DNA of 6,954 nt from an uncultured Lachnospiraceae bacterium (GCA_910584785.1 CAJUDX010000083.1:4681-11634); one strand, 5' to 3'. Positions 1-5,324 are shown, counted from the first letter of the stretch. Program-made: numbers and translations. The notes: generated by a model from the sequence alone, not told the origin.

Positions 1-729
1 GTGCTGCTGGGCGTGGCAAGTGAAAAATTTAAAGTTGAAGTAGATGAAAAAGAAATTTTAGTCCGCAATGAGCTTCCGGGCAATAACTGCGGCGGCTGCG
101 GTTATCCCGGCTGTGACGGTCTGGCAAAGGCAATCGCTGCCGGAGAGGCAGCTGTGGATGCCTGCCCGGTGGGCGGCGCCCCTGTCGGTGAAAAGATTGC
201 TGCGATTATGGGCGTGGAGGCTGGAAGTGCAGAAAAGCAGGTTGCTTTTGTAAAGTGTAAGGGAACCTGTGACAAGACCAATATGCAGTACCGTTATTAT
301 GGAATCGATGACTGCCGCAAGGTTTCTGTGGTTCCCGGTGCGGGCGAGAAAGCCTGTGCTTATGGATGTATGGGTTATGGAACCTGTGTAAAGGCATGCC
401 AGTTTGATGCAATCCATATCGTAGATGGTGTAGCTGTGGTAGATAAGGAAAAATGCGTGGCATGCGGCAAGTGTGTATCTGCCTGCCCGAATCATCTGAT
501 TGAACTGGTTCCCTATAAGGCAGAGCATCTTGTACAGTGTTCTTCCCACGATAAGGGCAAGGATGTTAAGGCAAAATGTGAGAGTGGCTGTATCGGCTGT
601 ACACTGTGTACAAAGCAGTGTGAGGTCGGCGCAATTCATATGGAAAATAACTTGGCAGTTATCGATTACGCACTGTGCACAAACTGCGGAAAATGCGCGG
701 CAAAGTGCCCAACGAAGGTTATTCAGTAA
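1..729 (+). CDS. rnfB: RnfB, electron transport complex iron-sulfur subunit (5'-truncated)
   Basis: The reading frame is open from the first base and ends with TAA at 727-729. Visible length is 242 residues. Family members normally start with a hydrophobic membrane helix of about 25 residues, which is missing here, so the gene begins upstream of the window and the GTG at position 1 is not its start. Cysteines at residues 30, 33, 38 and 55 form the RnfB-type 4Fe-4S motif (NNCGGCGYPGC). Four ferredoxin-like clusters of cysteines follow: 119/123/129/133, 152/155/158/162, 197/200/203/207 and 226/229/232/236. Further cysteines are at 86, 90 and 105. RnfB is the membrane-anchored subunit of the Rnf complex that is thought to accept electrons from reduced ferredoxin, coupling NAD+ reduction to Na+ or H+ export. 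In clostridial operons rnfB is commonly the last gene, and the strong terminator downstream at 849-890 agrees with that. Confidence in the family is very high. Confidence 0.96.
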   Translation: MLLGVASEKFKVEVDEKEILVRNELPGNNCGGCGYPGCDGLAKAIAAGEAAVDACPVGGAPVGEKIAAIMGVEAGSAEKQVAFVKCKGTCDKTNMQYRYYGIDDCRKVSVVPGAGEKACAYGCMGYGTCVKACQFDAIHIVDGVAVVDKEKCVACGKCVSACPNHLIELVPYKAEHLVQCSSHDKGKDVKAKCESGCIGCTLCTKQCEVGAIHMENNLAVIDYALCTNCGKCAAKCPTKVIQ

Positions 730-730
730 C

Positions 731-848
731 CCCCATGCGCCCACAAGCGGTCGCACCACCATGAACGAAAGTCTGCGGGGCGCACTTGGGATACCTGAAC
801 TTAGACCGCCTAATCGGCGGTGTACTTTCACAGTAAGCTTGAAAATGA
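731..848 (+). ncRNA. candidate structured RNA or 3' leader element after rnfB (unidentified)
   Basis: This stretch is noncoding and more GC-rich than the flanking intergenic DNA. Several helices can be drawn by eye. TGCGCCC (736-742) pairs with GGGCGCA (778-784). CGCA (752-755) pairs with TGCG (774-777) and stacks directly on that helix. ACCGCC (805-810) pairs with GGCGGT (816-821) over the five-base loop TAATC. GAAAGT (767-772), in the apical loop of the first domain, is complementary to ACTTTC (824-829), which would give a pseudoknot. The element is followed directly by an intrinsic terminator. I do not recognise a known riboswitch or RNA family. It could be the 3' UTR of rnfB, a small RNA released from it, or an attenuator for the hemerythrin gene downstream. 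Folding was done by hand and no covariation was checked. Confidence 0.38.
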
Positions 849-894
849 TAAAAGAAAGTGGTGATGCAGTTGTATTATCACTTTCTTTTAATTT
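849..894 (+). terminator. intrinsic terminator after rnfB
   Basis: A 17-bp stem with two G-U pairs joins 849-865 to 874-890 across the eight-base loop 866-873. The 3' arm ends in CTTTCTTTTA and is followed by ATTTG, so the uridine-rich run is partly within the arm. It closes the rnf transcription unit and separates it from the hemerythrin gene. Confidence 0.85.
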
Positions 895-947
895 GTGCAA
901 AAAACACAAAAAATCAAAAAAGCACTGTAAAAAGTCTTATTTATCAT

Positions 948-976
948 TTGCATTTTTACCAATAGTGTGATATAGT
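948..976 (+). promoter_or_regulatory. sigma-A-type promoter of the first hemerythrin gene
   Basis: The -35 box TTGCAT (948-953) and the -10 box TATAGT (971-976) are separated by 17 bp. A TGA just before the -10 (968-970) makes an extended -10 element. The predicted start of transcription is near 983, giving a leader of about 78 nt before the ATG at 1061. AT-rich DNA with A-runs (897-935) lies upstream, as in an UP element. Confidence 0.72.
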
Positions 977-994
977 AATCATAACTATTACTAT
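972..994. promoter_or_regulatory. 8-bp perfect inverted repeat over the -10 and start site (operator candidate)
   Basis: ATAGTAAT (972-979) and ATTACTAT (987-994) are exact inverted copies around a seven-base spacer. The left arm covers most of the -10 box and the right arm lies just past the predicted start site. This is a common place for a repressor operator. A short RNA hairpin at the 5' end is less likely because the left arm precedes the start site. No regulator gene is in view. Confidence 0.4.
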
Positions 995-1060
995 TTATGT
1001 CGCGCAGAGTTTGGCTGAGCAGAATGCTTGAATAATGGTTGCGGCAAAGGAGGATGCGTC

Positions 1061-2410
1061 ATGGACAATCAACTGATATGGAAAGATGAGTATAATATTG
1101 GGGTGGATATTATTGATAATGAGCATCAGAGGCTATTTCAGATTATCAACAATCTTCTCTCTTTGGGAAAAGAAAAAAGAAGTAATCCTAAGGCATATCA
1201 GGATGGTATTAAGTTTTTAAAAGAGCATGCAATGAGTCATTTTGAAAATGAAGAGCTGTACATGCGGTCGATAAATTATGAGGAACTGGAAACACACCGC
1301 CGCTTACATAAGGGATTTCGTGAGGAAACGCTTCCGGCGCTTGAAGAAGAACTGATAAGGGAAGCCTATTCTCTGGCTTCAGTTGAGCATTTTCTTGGTG
1401 TCTGTGCCGGATGGTTGATCGGGCATACACTGACGGAGGATCATGCCATCGTCGGAGGGAAGATAAGTAAATGGGTGGATTTGCTTCCAGATGAAGAAAT
1501 TAAGGCGATGCAGATGGTTATTATCCGTCTTATCAAGGATATGTTCCAGCTGGATGCCAAGGTAATCAGTAATGCCTACGGCGGGGAAAAGCTTGGGAAA
1601 AGTGTGTATTACCGGTTGGTCTACGATGCGGATGAACCGGATAAGCAGTGGGAAATTGTCCTGGTATTTGAAGAAAAGCTTCTGGTCAATACGGTTGGAA
1701 AAATCATGGGTGTCCAGTCAGACAAGCTGGATATTATGCTGATTAATACATCCCGCTATGTAGCAAAGCAGTTTGTCTGGAGGGTTATGCAGCATTTTCC
1801 ATCTTTAAAGATTCATGAGATGAAGCAGGAAAATCTTTTGACTTATGATAAGTTTTTAGAGGTATTTGAAAAGAAAAAACCGCAAGTCAGCTTGCTGTTT
1901 GATACAAGCGCAGGTTATTTTTCTTACTGTGTGATTGCCCCGCATTTGCTGGAAGAAGGGATCGGGGTGCCGATTGGTGTGGATAATGCCATGTCGGAAA
2001 TTGAGCGTTACCTTTTAAAGAGAGAAAAGACTAGCAAGCATAAAGTTCTGGTGGTGGATGATTCCGTGACGATTCGGCAGGGACTTAAAAACCTTTTAAG
2101 CGGTGACTACGATGTCAGCCTGGCTCGGTCGGGTGTGGCAGCTATTCGCTCAATCTCCTTAGAAAAGCCAGATTTGGTGCTGATGGATTATGAAATGCCG
2201 GTTTGTGACGGGCGGCACACCCTGGAGATGCTTCGTTCGGAAGAGGAATTTGCCGATATTCCCGTAATCTTTTTAACCAGCAGAGGCGACCCAGAGAGTG
2301 TAAGCAAGGTGCTGGATTTAAAACCGGAAGGTTATATGTTAAAGTATTTAAAACCGACGGAGATTAAGAACCGGATTGATGAGTATTTTCAGCGGAAAAG
2401 TGTTCAGTGA
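1061..2410 (+). CDS. bacteriohemerythrin / CheX-like / receiver-domain fusion protein, copy 1
   Basis: The protein has 449 residues. ATG 1061 is chosen because AAAGGAGG (1046-1053) sits 7 nt upstream and the paralogue begins with the same MDNQ. An in-frame TTG at 1028 has no ribosome binding site. Residues 1-135 are a bacteriohemerythrin domain whose di-iron ligands are all present with standard spacing: H22, H60, E64, H79, H83, H122 and D127. Residues about 150-315 resemble the CheX family of CheY-P phosphatases, but the catalytic ExxN positions appear to be R232 and A235. Residues 327-447 are a receiver domain with D333/D334, phospho-acceptor D376 (LMDYEMP), T406 and probably K428 (YMLKYLKP). 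There is no signal peptide, membrane segment, DNA-binding domain or GGDEF domain, so it is probably a cytoplasmic O2- or iron-sensing protein that signals by protein contact. It has its own promoter (948-976) and terminator (2469-2518). The hemerythrin and receiver calls are firm. The CheX call is moderate. Confidence 0.93.
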   Translation: MDNQLIWKDEYNIGVDIIDNEHQRLFQIINNLLSLGKEKRSNPKAYQDGIKFLKEHAMSHFENEELYMRSINYEELETHRRLHKGFREETLPALEEELIREAYSLASVEHFLGVCAGWLIGHTLTEDHAIVGGKISKWVDLLPDEEIKAMQMVIIRLIKDMFQLDAKVISNAYGGEKLGKSVYYRLVYDADEPDKQWEIVLVFEEKLLVNTVGKIMGVQSDKLDIMLINTSRYVAKQFVWRVMQHFPSLKIHEMKQENLLTYDKFLEVFEKKKPQVSLLFDTSAGYFSYCVIAPHLLEEGIGVPIGVDNAMSEIERYLLKREKTSKHKVLVVDDSVTIRQGLKNLLSGDYDVSLARSGVAAIRSISLEKPDLVLMDYEMPVCDGRHTLEMLRSEEEFADIPVIFLTSRGDPESVSKVLDLKPEGYMLKYLKPTEIKNRIDEYFQRKSVQ

Positions 2411-2468
2411 TTTTTAAAAACCAATCATAAACCTATAGAAGAAAAGTATACATAAAAGAATATTGAAG

Positions 2469-2518
2469 AAAAGGCTACTGCAGGAAGCGTGATTGTGCGG
2501 ATCTGCAGCAGCCTTTTT
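2469..2518 (+). terminator. intrinsic terminator after hemerythrin copy 1
   Basis: The arm AAGGCTACTGCAG (2471-2483) pairs with CTGCAGCAGCCTT (2503-2515), with one A/C mismatch. A-T pairs extend the stem outward to 2469 and 2517. The loop is 19 nt and a TTTTT run lies at 2514-2518. The 2411-2468 stretch before it is AT-rich and holds nothing else I can recognise. Confidence 0.82.
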
Positions 2519-2565
2519 ATCCGTTAAGAAGGTTTTTGCGCTTAAGCGGGAATTTTGACTTTCCC

Positions 2566-2594
2566 TTGACAGAGATTTTCCAGAATTTTATAGA
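2566..2594 (+). promoter_or_regulatory. candidate distal promoter for hemerythrin copy 2
   Basis: A perfect TTGACA (2566-2571) is followed after 17 bp by TATAGA (2589-2594). Transcription would start near 2601 and give a 240-nt leader that contains most of the 31-bp repeats. A 10-bp palindrome CGCTTAAGCG (2539-2548) lies just upstream and could be a protein-binding site. Confidence 0.5.
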
Positions 2595-2727
2595 AAGCAA
2601 CAAAAAAACCAAAATTTTACATCTGGCAACAGGGGATTATCCAAAATTTAACAGAAAACAGTAAAGATTATCCAGAACTTTACAGAGAGCAGCAGAGATT
2701 ATCCGAGATTTAACAGAAGGTAGATGG
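2574..2727. repeat. five imperfect 31-bp tandem repeats
   Basis: The units are 2574-2604, 2605-2634 (30 bp, most degenerate), 2635-2665, 2666-2696 and 2697-2727. Most units begin GATTATCCAGAATTT and continue with ACAGAAAGCAGCAGA, with variation. The two best-kept steps are exactly 31 bp, close to three turns of B-DNA, so equivalent bases face the same side of the helix. There are no spacers, so this is not a CRISPR array. The array fills the gap between the paralogues and ends at the -35 region of the proximal promoter candidate. An equivalent array is not present before copy 1. It may be a multi-site binding region for a regulator, or simply a slippage-derived repeat. Confidence 0.8.
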
Positions 2728-2755
2728 AACAAAAAGTACATGCAGGGAATATACT
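2727..2755 (+). promoter_or_regulatory. candidate proximal promoter for hemerythrin copy 2
   Basis: A good -10 box TATACT (2750-2755) has only a weak -35 (GGAACA, 2727-2732) at 17 bp. The start would be near 2762, giving a leader of about 79 nt, nearly the same as that of copy 1. The weak -35 directly abutting the 31-bp repeat array would suit an activator-dependent promoter, which is inference. Confidence 0.4.
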
Positions 2756-2840
2756 ATTCAGTAAAGGGACAGCCTATAGGATTGTTGGCAGGACAGAGGG
2801 GTAATCGGCAGCAGTTAGACAGGGCGAGGGAGGATATTTC

Positions 2841-4214
2841 ATGGATAATCAGGTATTGTGGAAGGAGGAATATAATATCGGAGTGGATATTATTGATCAT
2901 GAACATCAAAAGCTGTTTCAGATGATTAACAGGCTTTTTGCATTAAGGGCGGAAAACAAGAAAAATCCCAGGGCATATCAGGAGGGAATTGCATTTATAA
3001 AAGAACATGCGATGAGTCATTTTGAAAATGAAGAATTGTATATGAAATCCATCGGCTATAAGGGGTTAAAGATGCATCAGCGATTACATCGGGGATTTCG
3101 GGAGGACACGCTTCCGGCATTGGAAGAGGAGCTGCTGCGGGAGGATTATTCACCGTCTGCCGTGGATCATTTTCTTGGTGTCTGCACCGGATGGCTGATT
3201 GGACATACCCTGACCGAGGACCAGGCAATAACCGGGGAGAAGATGAGTAAGTGGCTGGGATTGCTGCCGGATGAAGAAGTTAAGGCGATGGAAATGGTGA
3301 TTGTATGCCTTATTCAGGACATGTTTCAGCTGGAAGCAAAGCTGGTCAGTGATGCCTATGGCGGGGAAAGGTTTGGGAAAGGTATCTATTACCGGCTGAT
3401 TTATAGTGCTGGGGATGTAGATAAGCAGTGGGAGATTGTGTTGGTTTTTGAAGAAAAGCTTTTGGTCAATACGGTGGGAAAAATCATGGGAATTTCCTCT
3501 GATAAGCTGGATGTTATGCTGATCAATGCATCTCGCTATGTTGCCAAACAGTTTGTCTGGTGGGTAATGCAGCATTTTCCTTCATTTAAGCTTTATGAGA
3601 TGAAGCAGGAAAATCTTTTGACCTATGATAAGTTTAAGGAGGTATTTACAAAGAAGAAACCGCAGGTGAGCTTTCTGTTCGCTACAGGCGCAGGGTATTT
3701 TTCGTATTGTGTGATTGCTCCGCATTTGCTGGAGGAAGGGATTGGGGTTTCGATTGGGGCGGATAATGCAATGGCAGAGATTGAGCGTTATCTGATAAAA
3801 AGAGAACGAACGATCAAACCGAAAATCCTGGTGGTAGACGATTCAGTGATGATTCGGCAGGGGATGAAAAATCTTCTGAGTAAAGACTATGACGTCAATG
3901 TAGCAAGGTCGGGCATGGCGGCAATCCGGGCCATCACCTTAGATAAACCGGATTTGGTGATGCTGGACTATGAAATGCCGGTGTGTGACGGGATGCACAC
4001 TCTGGAGATGCTCCGATCCGAAGAAGAATATGCCGATGTTCCGGTGATTTTTCTGACCGGAAGAGGTGACCCGGAGAGTGTGAAAAAGGTGCTGGATCTG
4101 AAGCCGGAAGGTTATATGCTTAAATATTTAAAGCCGACGGAGATAAAGAACAGGATTGATGAATACTTTAACAGAAAGCGATTACAAGACAGGGCAGCAG
4201 GGAATTTACATTGA
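2841..4214 (+). CDS. bacteriohemerythrin / CheX-like / receiver-domain fusion protein, copy 2
   Basis: The protein has 457 residues and is a tandem paralogue of the upstream gene. A gapless hand alignment shows 351 of 449 positions identical (about 78%), plus eight extra C-terminal residues. ATG 2841 follows GGGAGG (2828-2833) by 7 nt. The hemerythrin ligands H22, H60, E64, H79, H83, H122 and D127 are all kept, as are receiver residues D333, D334, D376, T406 and K428. The CheX-like middle again has R232 and A235 where the family has its catalytic Glu and Asn. Differences are concentrated in the hemerythrin half (41 of 150) and the linker (17 of 50). The CheX-like core is best conserved (13 differences in 201-300). 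This pattern suggests different sensing properties feeding a shared output. It has no fused output domain and is probably cytoplasmic. Transcription is likely from promoters in 2566-2755 and ends at the hairpin 4219-4268. Confidence 0.93.
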   Translation: MDNQVLWKEEYNIGVDIIDHEHQKLFQMINRLFALRAENKKNPRAYQEGIAFIKEHAMSHFENEELYMKSIGYKGLKMHQRLHRGFREDTLPALEEELLREDYSPSAVDHFLGVCTGWLIGHTLTEDQAITGEKMSKWLGLLPDEEVKAMEMVIVCLIQDMFQLEAKLVSDAYGGERFGKGIYYRLIYSAGDVDKQWEIVLVFEEKLLVNTVGKIMGISSDKLDVMLINASRYVAKQFVWWVMQHFPSFKLYEMKQENLLTYDKFKEVFTKKKPQVSFLFATGAGYFSYCVIAPHLLEEGIGVSIGADNAMAEIERYLIKRERTIKPKILVVDDSVMIRQGMKNLLSKDYDVNVARSGMAAIRAITLDKPDLVMLDYEMPVCDGMHTLEMLRSEEEYADVPVIFLTGRGDPESVKKVLDLKPEGYMLKYLKPTEIKNRIDEYFNRKRLQDRAAGNLH

Positions 4215-4218
4215 TAGA

Positions 4219-4268
4219 AAGAGGGCATCACTCAATCATCTGATTTGATGATAGAGCGATACCCTCTT
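4219..4268. terminator. bidirectional terminator between hemerythrin copy 2 and tRNA-Ala
   Basis: A 22-bp inverted repeat joins 4219-4240 to 4247-4268 around the loop TGATTT (4241-4246). Three mismatches interrupt the stem at regular four-base intervals. On the minus strand the stem is followed by CCCTCTTTCTATC, a fair U-rich tail. On the plus strand the tail is poorer (CTCTTACTTCTG). It lies between two converging genes, so it probably ends both. Confidence 0.6.
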
Positions 4269-4290
4269 ACTTCTGCGGCTATAATTTAGA

Positions 4291-4363
4291 TGGAGCATAC
4301 GGGACTCGAACCCGTGGCCTCCACACTGCCAGTGTGGCACGCTCCCAGCTGCGCTAATGCCCC
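4291..4363 (-). tRNA. tRNA-Ala, anticodon GGC
   Basis: A complete 73-nt cloverleaf reads on the minus strand. The acceptor stem is GGGGCAT/ATGCTCC and includes the G3-U70 pair that marks alanine tRNAs. The D stem is GCGC/GCGT. The anticodon stem is CCACA/TGTGG with loop CTGGCAG, giving anticodon GGC (complement at 4328-4330), which reads GCC and GCU. The T arm contains GGTTCGAGTCC. The discriminator base is A and the 3' CCA is not encoded (the next bases are TCT). It stands alone and is transcribed towards hemerythrin copy 2. Confidence 0.97.
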
Positions 4364-4373
4364 GAACAAAGGT

Positions 4374-4402
4374 AGTATATCATAAAAACCTGAACTTGAA
4401 AA
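4374..4402 (-). promoter_or_regulatory. promoter of tRNA-Ala
   Basis: Read on the minus strand, TTTTCA (4402-4397) and TATACT (4379-4374) are 17 bp apart. TGA directly before the -10 makes it an extended -10 type. The start would be near 4367, only a few bases before the mature tRNA. Very AT-rich DNA upstream (4403-4430) resembles the UP element common at stable-RNA promoters. Confidence 0.65.
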
Positions 4403-4455
4403 GCATATTTTTCAAATTTATAAAAATAATTTGAAAAAATTTGAAAAAAGAAAAA
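4396..4455. repeat. TTGAAAA-type repeats and phased A-tracts in the divergent promoter region
   Basis: Copies of the motif occur as TTGAAAA (4396-4402), TTTTCAA (4409-4415), and an exact tandem 10-bp pair TTTGAAAAAA (4430-4439 and 4440-4449). TTTTTCAAATT (4408-4418) and AATTTGAAAAA (4428-4438) form an 11-bp perfect inverted repeat. A-runs at 4422-4426, 4434-4439 and 4444-4449 are spaced about 10 to 12 bp, which favours intrinsic bending. This lies between the tRNA-Ala and HAD-gene promoters and may act as an UP element or architectural site. Confidence 0.55.
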
Positions 4456-4500
4456 TATTCCAAAAAGTGGGAAAGATGGCATTATCCTTGTGTTTTTCTC

Positions 4501-4529
4501 TTGAATCGATGTATCGCATATGATAGAAT
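4501..4529 (+). promoter_or_regulatory. sigma-A-type promoter of the HAD/exonuclease/debranching gene cluster
   Basis: TTGAAT (4501-4506) and TAGAAT (4524-4529) are 17 bp apart, with an extended -10 TGA at 4521-4523. The start would be near 4536, about 42 nt before the ATG at 4578. No terminator is visible until the window end, so all three downstream genes may be read from here. Confidence 0.68.
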
Positions 4530-4577
4530 AAAGAGAATATTACAGTTTTTTATGATGACTGGACGGAGGAATTAACC

Positions 4578-5243
4578 ATGGATAATCCCTATACTTGCTG
4601 TATGTTTGATTTAGATGGAACGATTATTAATACCATTCATGCACTTACCTATACGACTAATCTGGTTTTGGAGCATTTTCATCTGGGGCCGGTAAGTGAA
4701 GCGGCGATGATGCAGATGGTGGGAAATGGTTATAAAAAACAAATGGAAAGAAGTCTGCGGGCTGCCGGGGATAGGGATTTAGTTTATTTTGAGGAATCTC
4801 TGCCGCTTTATCAGGAATTGTTTTCCAGGTATTGCCTGTACCAGCTTGAACCCTATCCGGGGATGAGCGAGCTGTTAAACCGCATGAAGGCGGCAGGGAT
4901 GAAGCTGGCAGTGCTGACCAATAAGCCTCACCAGCGGGGAATAGAAACCGTGGAAGCGGTCTATGGAAAGGGTTTTTTTGATGTGGTCCTTGGTGAAAAA
5001 GAAGAAATCCCGAAAAAACCTGATCCGACAGGTGCTTTTATGGTGATGGATACATTGGGGGTTGCTAAAGAGAATTGCCTTTATATGGGGGATACGAATA
5101 CCGATATGGAGACAGCGGCAAATGCCGGACTGGATGCTGTGGGAGCGATATGGGGCTTTCGGGGGAGAAAAGAACTGGAGGCATTTCATCCTAAGTTTCT
5201 GGCAGAAAATCCCCTGGACGTGGCAGAACTGCTGGGGATTTAA
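4578..5243 (+). CDS. HAD-family hydrolase, phosphoglycolate-phosphatase-like
   Basis: The protein has 221 residues, a normal length for the Gph-like subfamily IA. ATG 4578 follows GGAGG (4565-4569) by 8 nt. All four haloacid dehalogenase motifs are present: nucleophile D11 and acid D13 in FDLDGT, T114 in AVLTNK, K147 in KKPDP, and D172/D176 in MGDTNTD. Residues about 17-85 form the helical cap, with the VGNGY segment typical of phosphoglycolate phosphatases. It is a soluble Mg2+-dependent phosphatase of small phosphorylated metabolites. 2-Phosphoglycolate, formed during repair of 3'-phosphoglycolate DNA ends, is a plausible but unproven substrate. The neighbouring exonuclease would fit that idea loosely. 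Substrates in this family cannot be read from sequence. A repeat cluster (5246-5324) begins right after the stop codon. Confidence 0.92.
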   Translation: MDNPYTCCMFDLDGTIINTIHALTYTTNLVLEHFHLGPVSEAAMMQMVGNGYKKQMERSLRAAGDRDLVYFEESLPLYQELFSRYCLYQLEPYPGMSELLNRMKAAGMKLAVLTNKPHQRGIETVEAVYGKGFFDVVLGEKEEIPKKPDPTGAFMVMDTLGVAKENCLYMGDTNTDMETAANAGLDAVGAIWGFRGRKELEAFHPKFLAENPLDVAELLGI

Positions 5244-5245
5244 GC

Positions 5246-5324
5246 AAGTCGACAGGAAACAAGCCGACAGGAAAAATCAGGTCGATAGGAAACAAACCGG
5301 CAGGAAAAAGCAAACCGGCAGCGG
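5246..5324. repeat. 15/18-bp alternating tandem repeat after the HAD gene
   Basis: The units are 5246-5260 (15 bp), 5261-5278 (18 bp), 5279-5293 (15 bp), 5294-5311 (18 bp) and a partial 5312-5324. Each begins AAGTCGACAGGAAA or close to it, so the higher-order period is 33 bp. Every unit length is a multiple of three. In the frame one base ahead of the HAD gene the array stays open to TAA at 5335-5337 and spells repeats of the type QVDRK/QTGRK. No start codon or ribosome binding site opens this frame locally. Confidence 0.78.

Noticed and set aside
58..909. Long minus-strand open frame (283 codons) opposite rnfB
   Set aside because: It is a shadow of the cysteine- and alanine-rich rnfB frame. 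It runs through the terminator and has no recognisable domain.
500..970. Plus-strand open frame overlapping the end of rnfB and the intergenic region
   Set aside because: It overlaps rnfB out of frame, passes through the terminator hairpin and ends in promoter DNA. The protein has no family features and no ribosome binding site was found.
1028..1060. TTG start that would extend hemerythrin copy 1 by 11 residues
   Set aside because: There is no ribosome binding site before it, the AAAGGAGG signal would lie inside the coding region, and the paralogue starts at the equivalent of ATG 1061.
2574..2727. CRISPR array or replication origin iterons
   Set aside because: The 31-bp units are contiguous with no unique spacers and no cas genes are present. 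No dnaA, dnaN or plasmid replication gene is nearby, so an origin is not supported despite DnaA-box-like nonamers.
2740..2925. 61-codon open frame overlapping the start of hemerythrin copy 2
   Set aside because: It lacks a ribosome binding site, overlaps the conserved copy 2 start in another frame and has no counterpart before copy 1.
3150..3575. Minus-strand open frame (141 codons) within hemerythrin copy 2
   Set aside because: It is antisense to a well-conserved gene and an equivalent frame is not kept in copy 1 despite 78% protein identity.
4291..4363. tRNA-Ala as an attachment site for an integrated element
   Set aside because: No integrase is present and I saw no second copy of the tRNA 3' end in the window.
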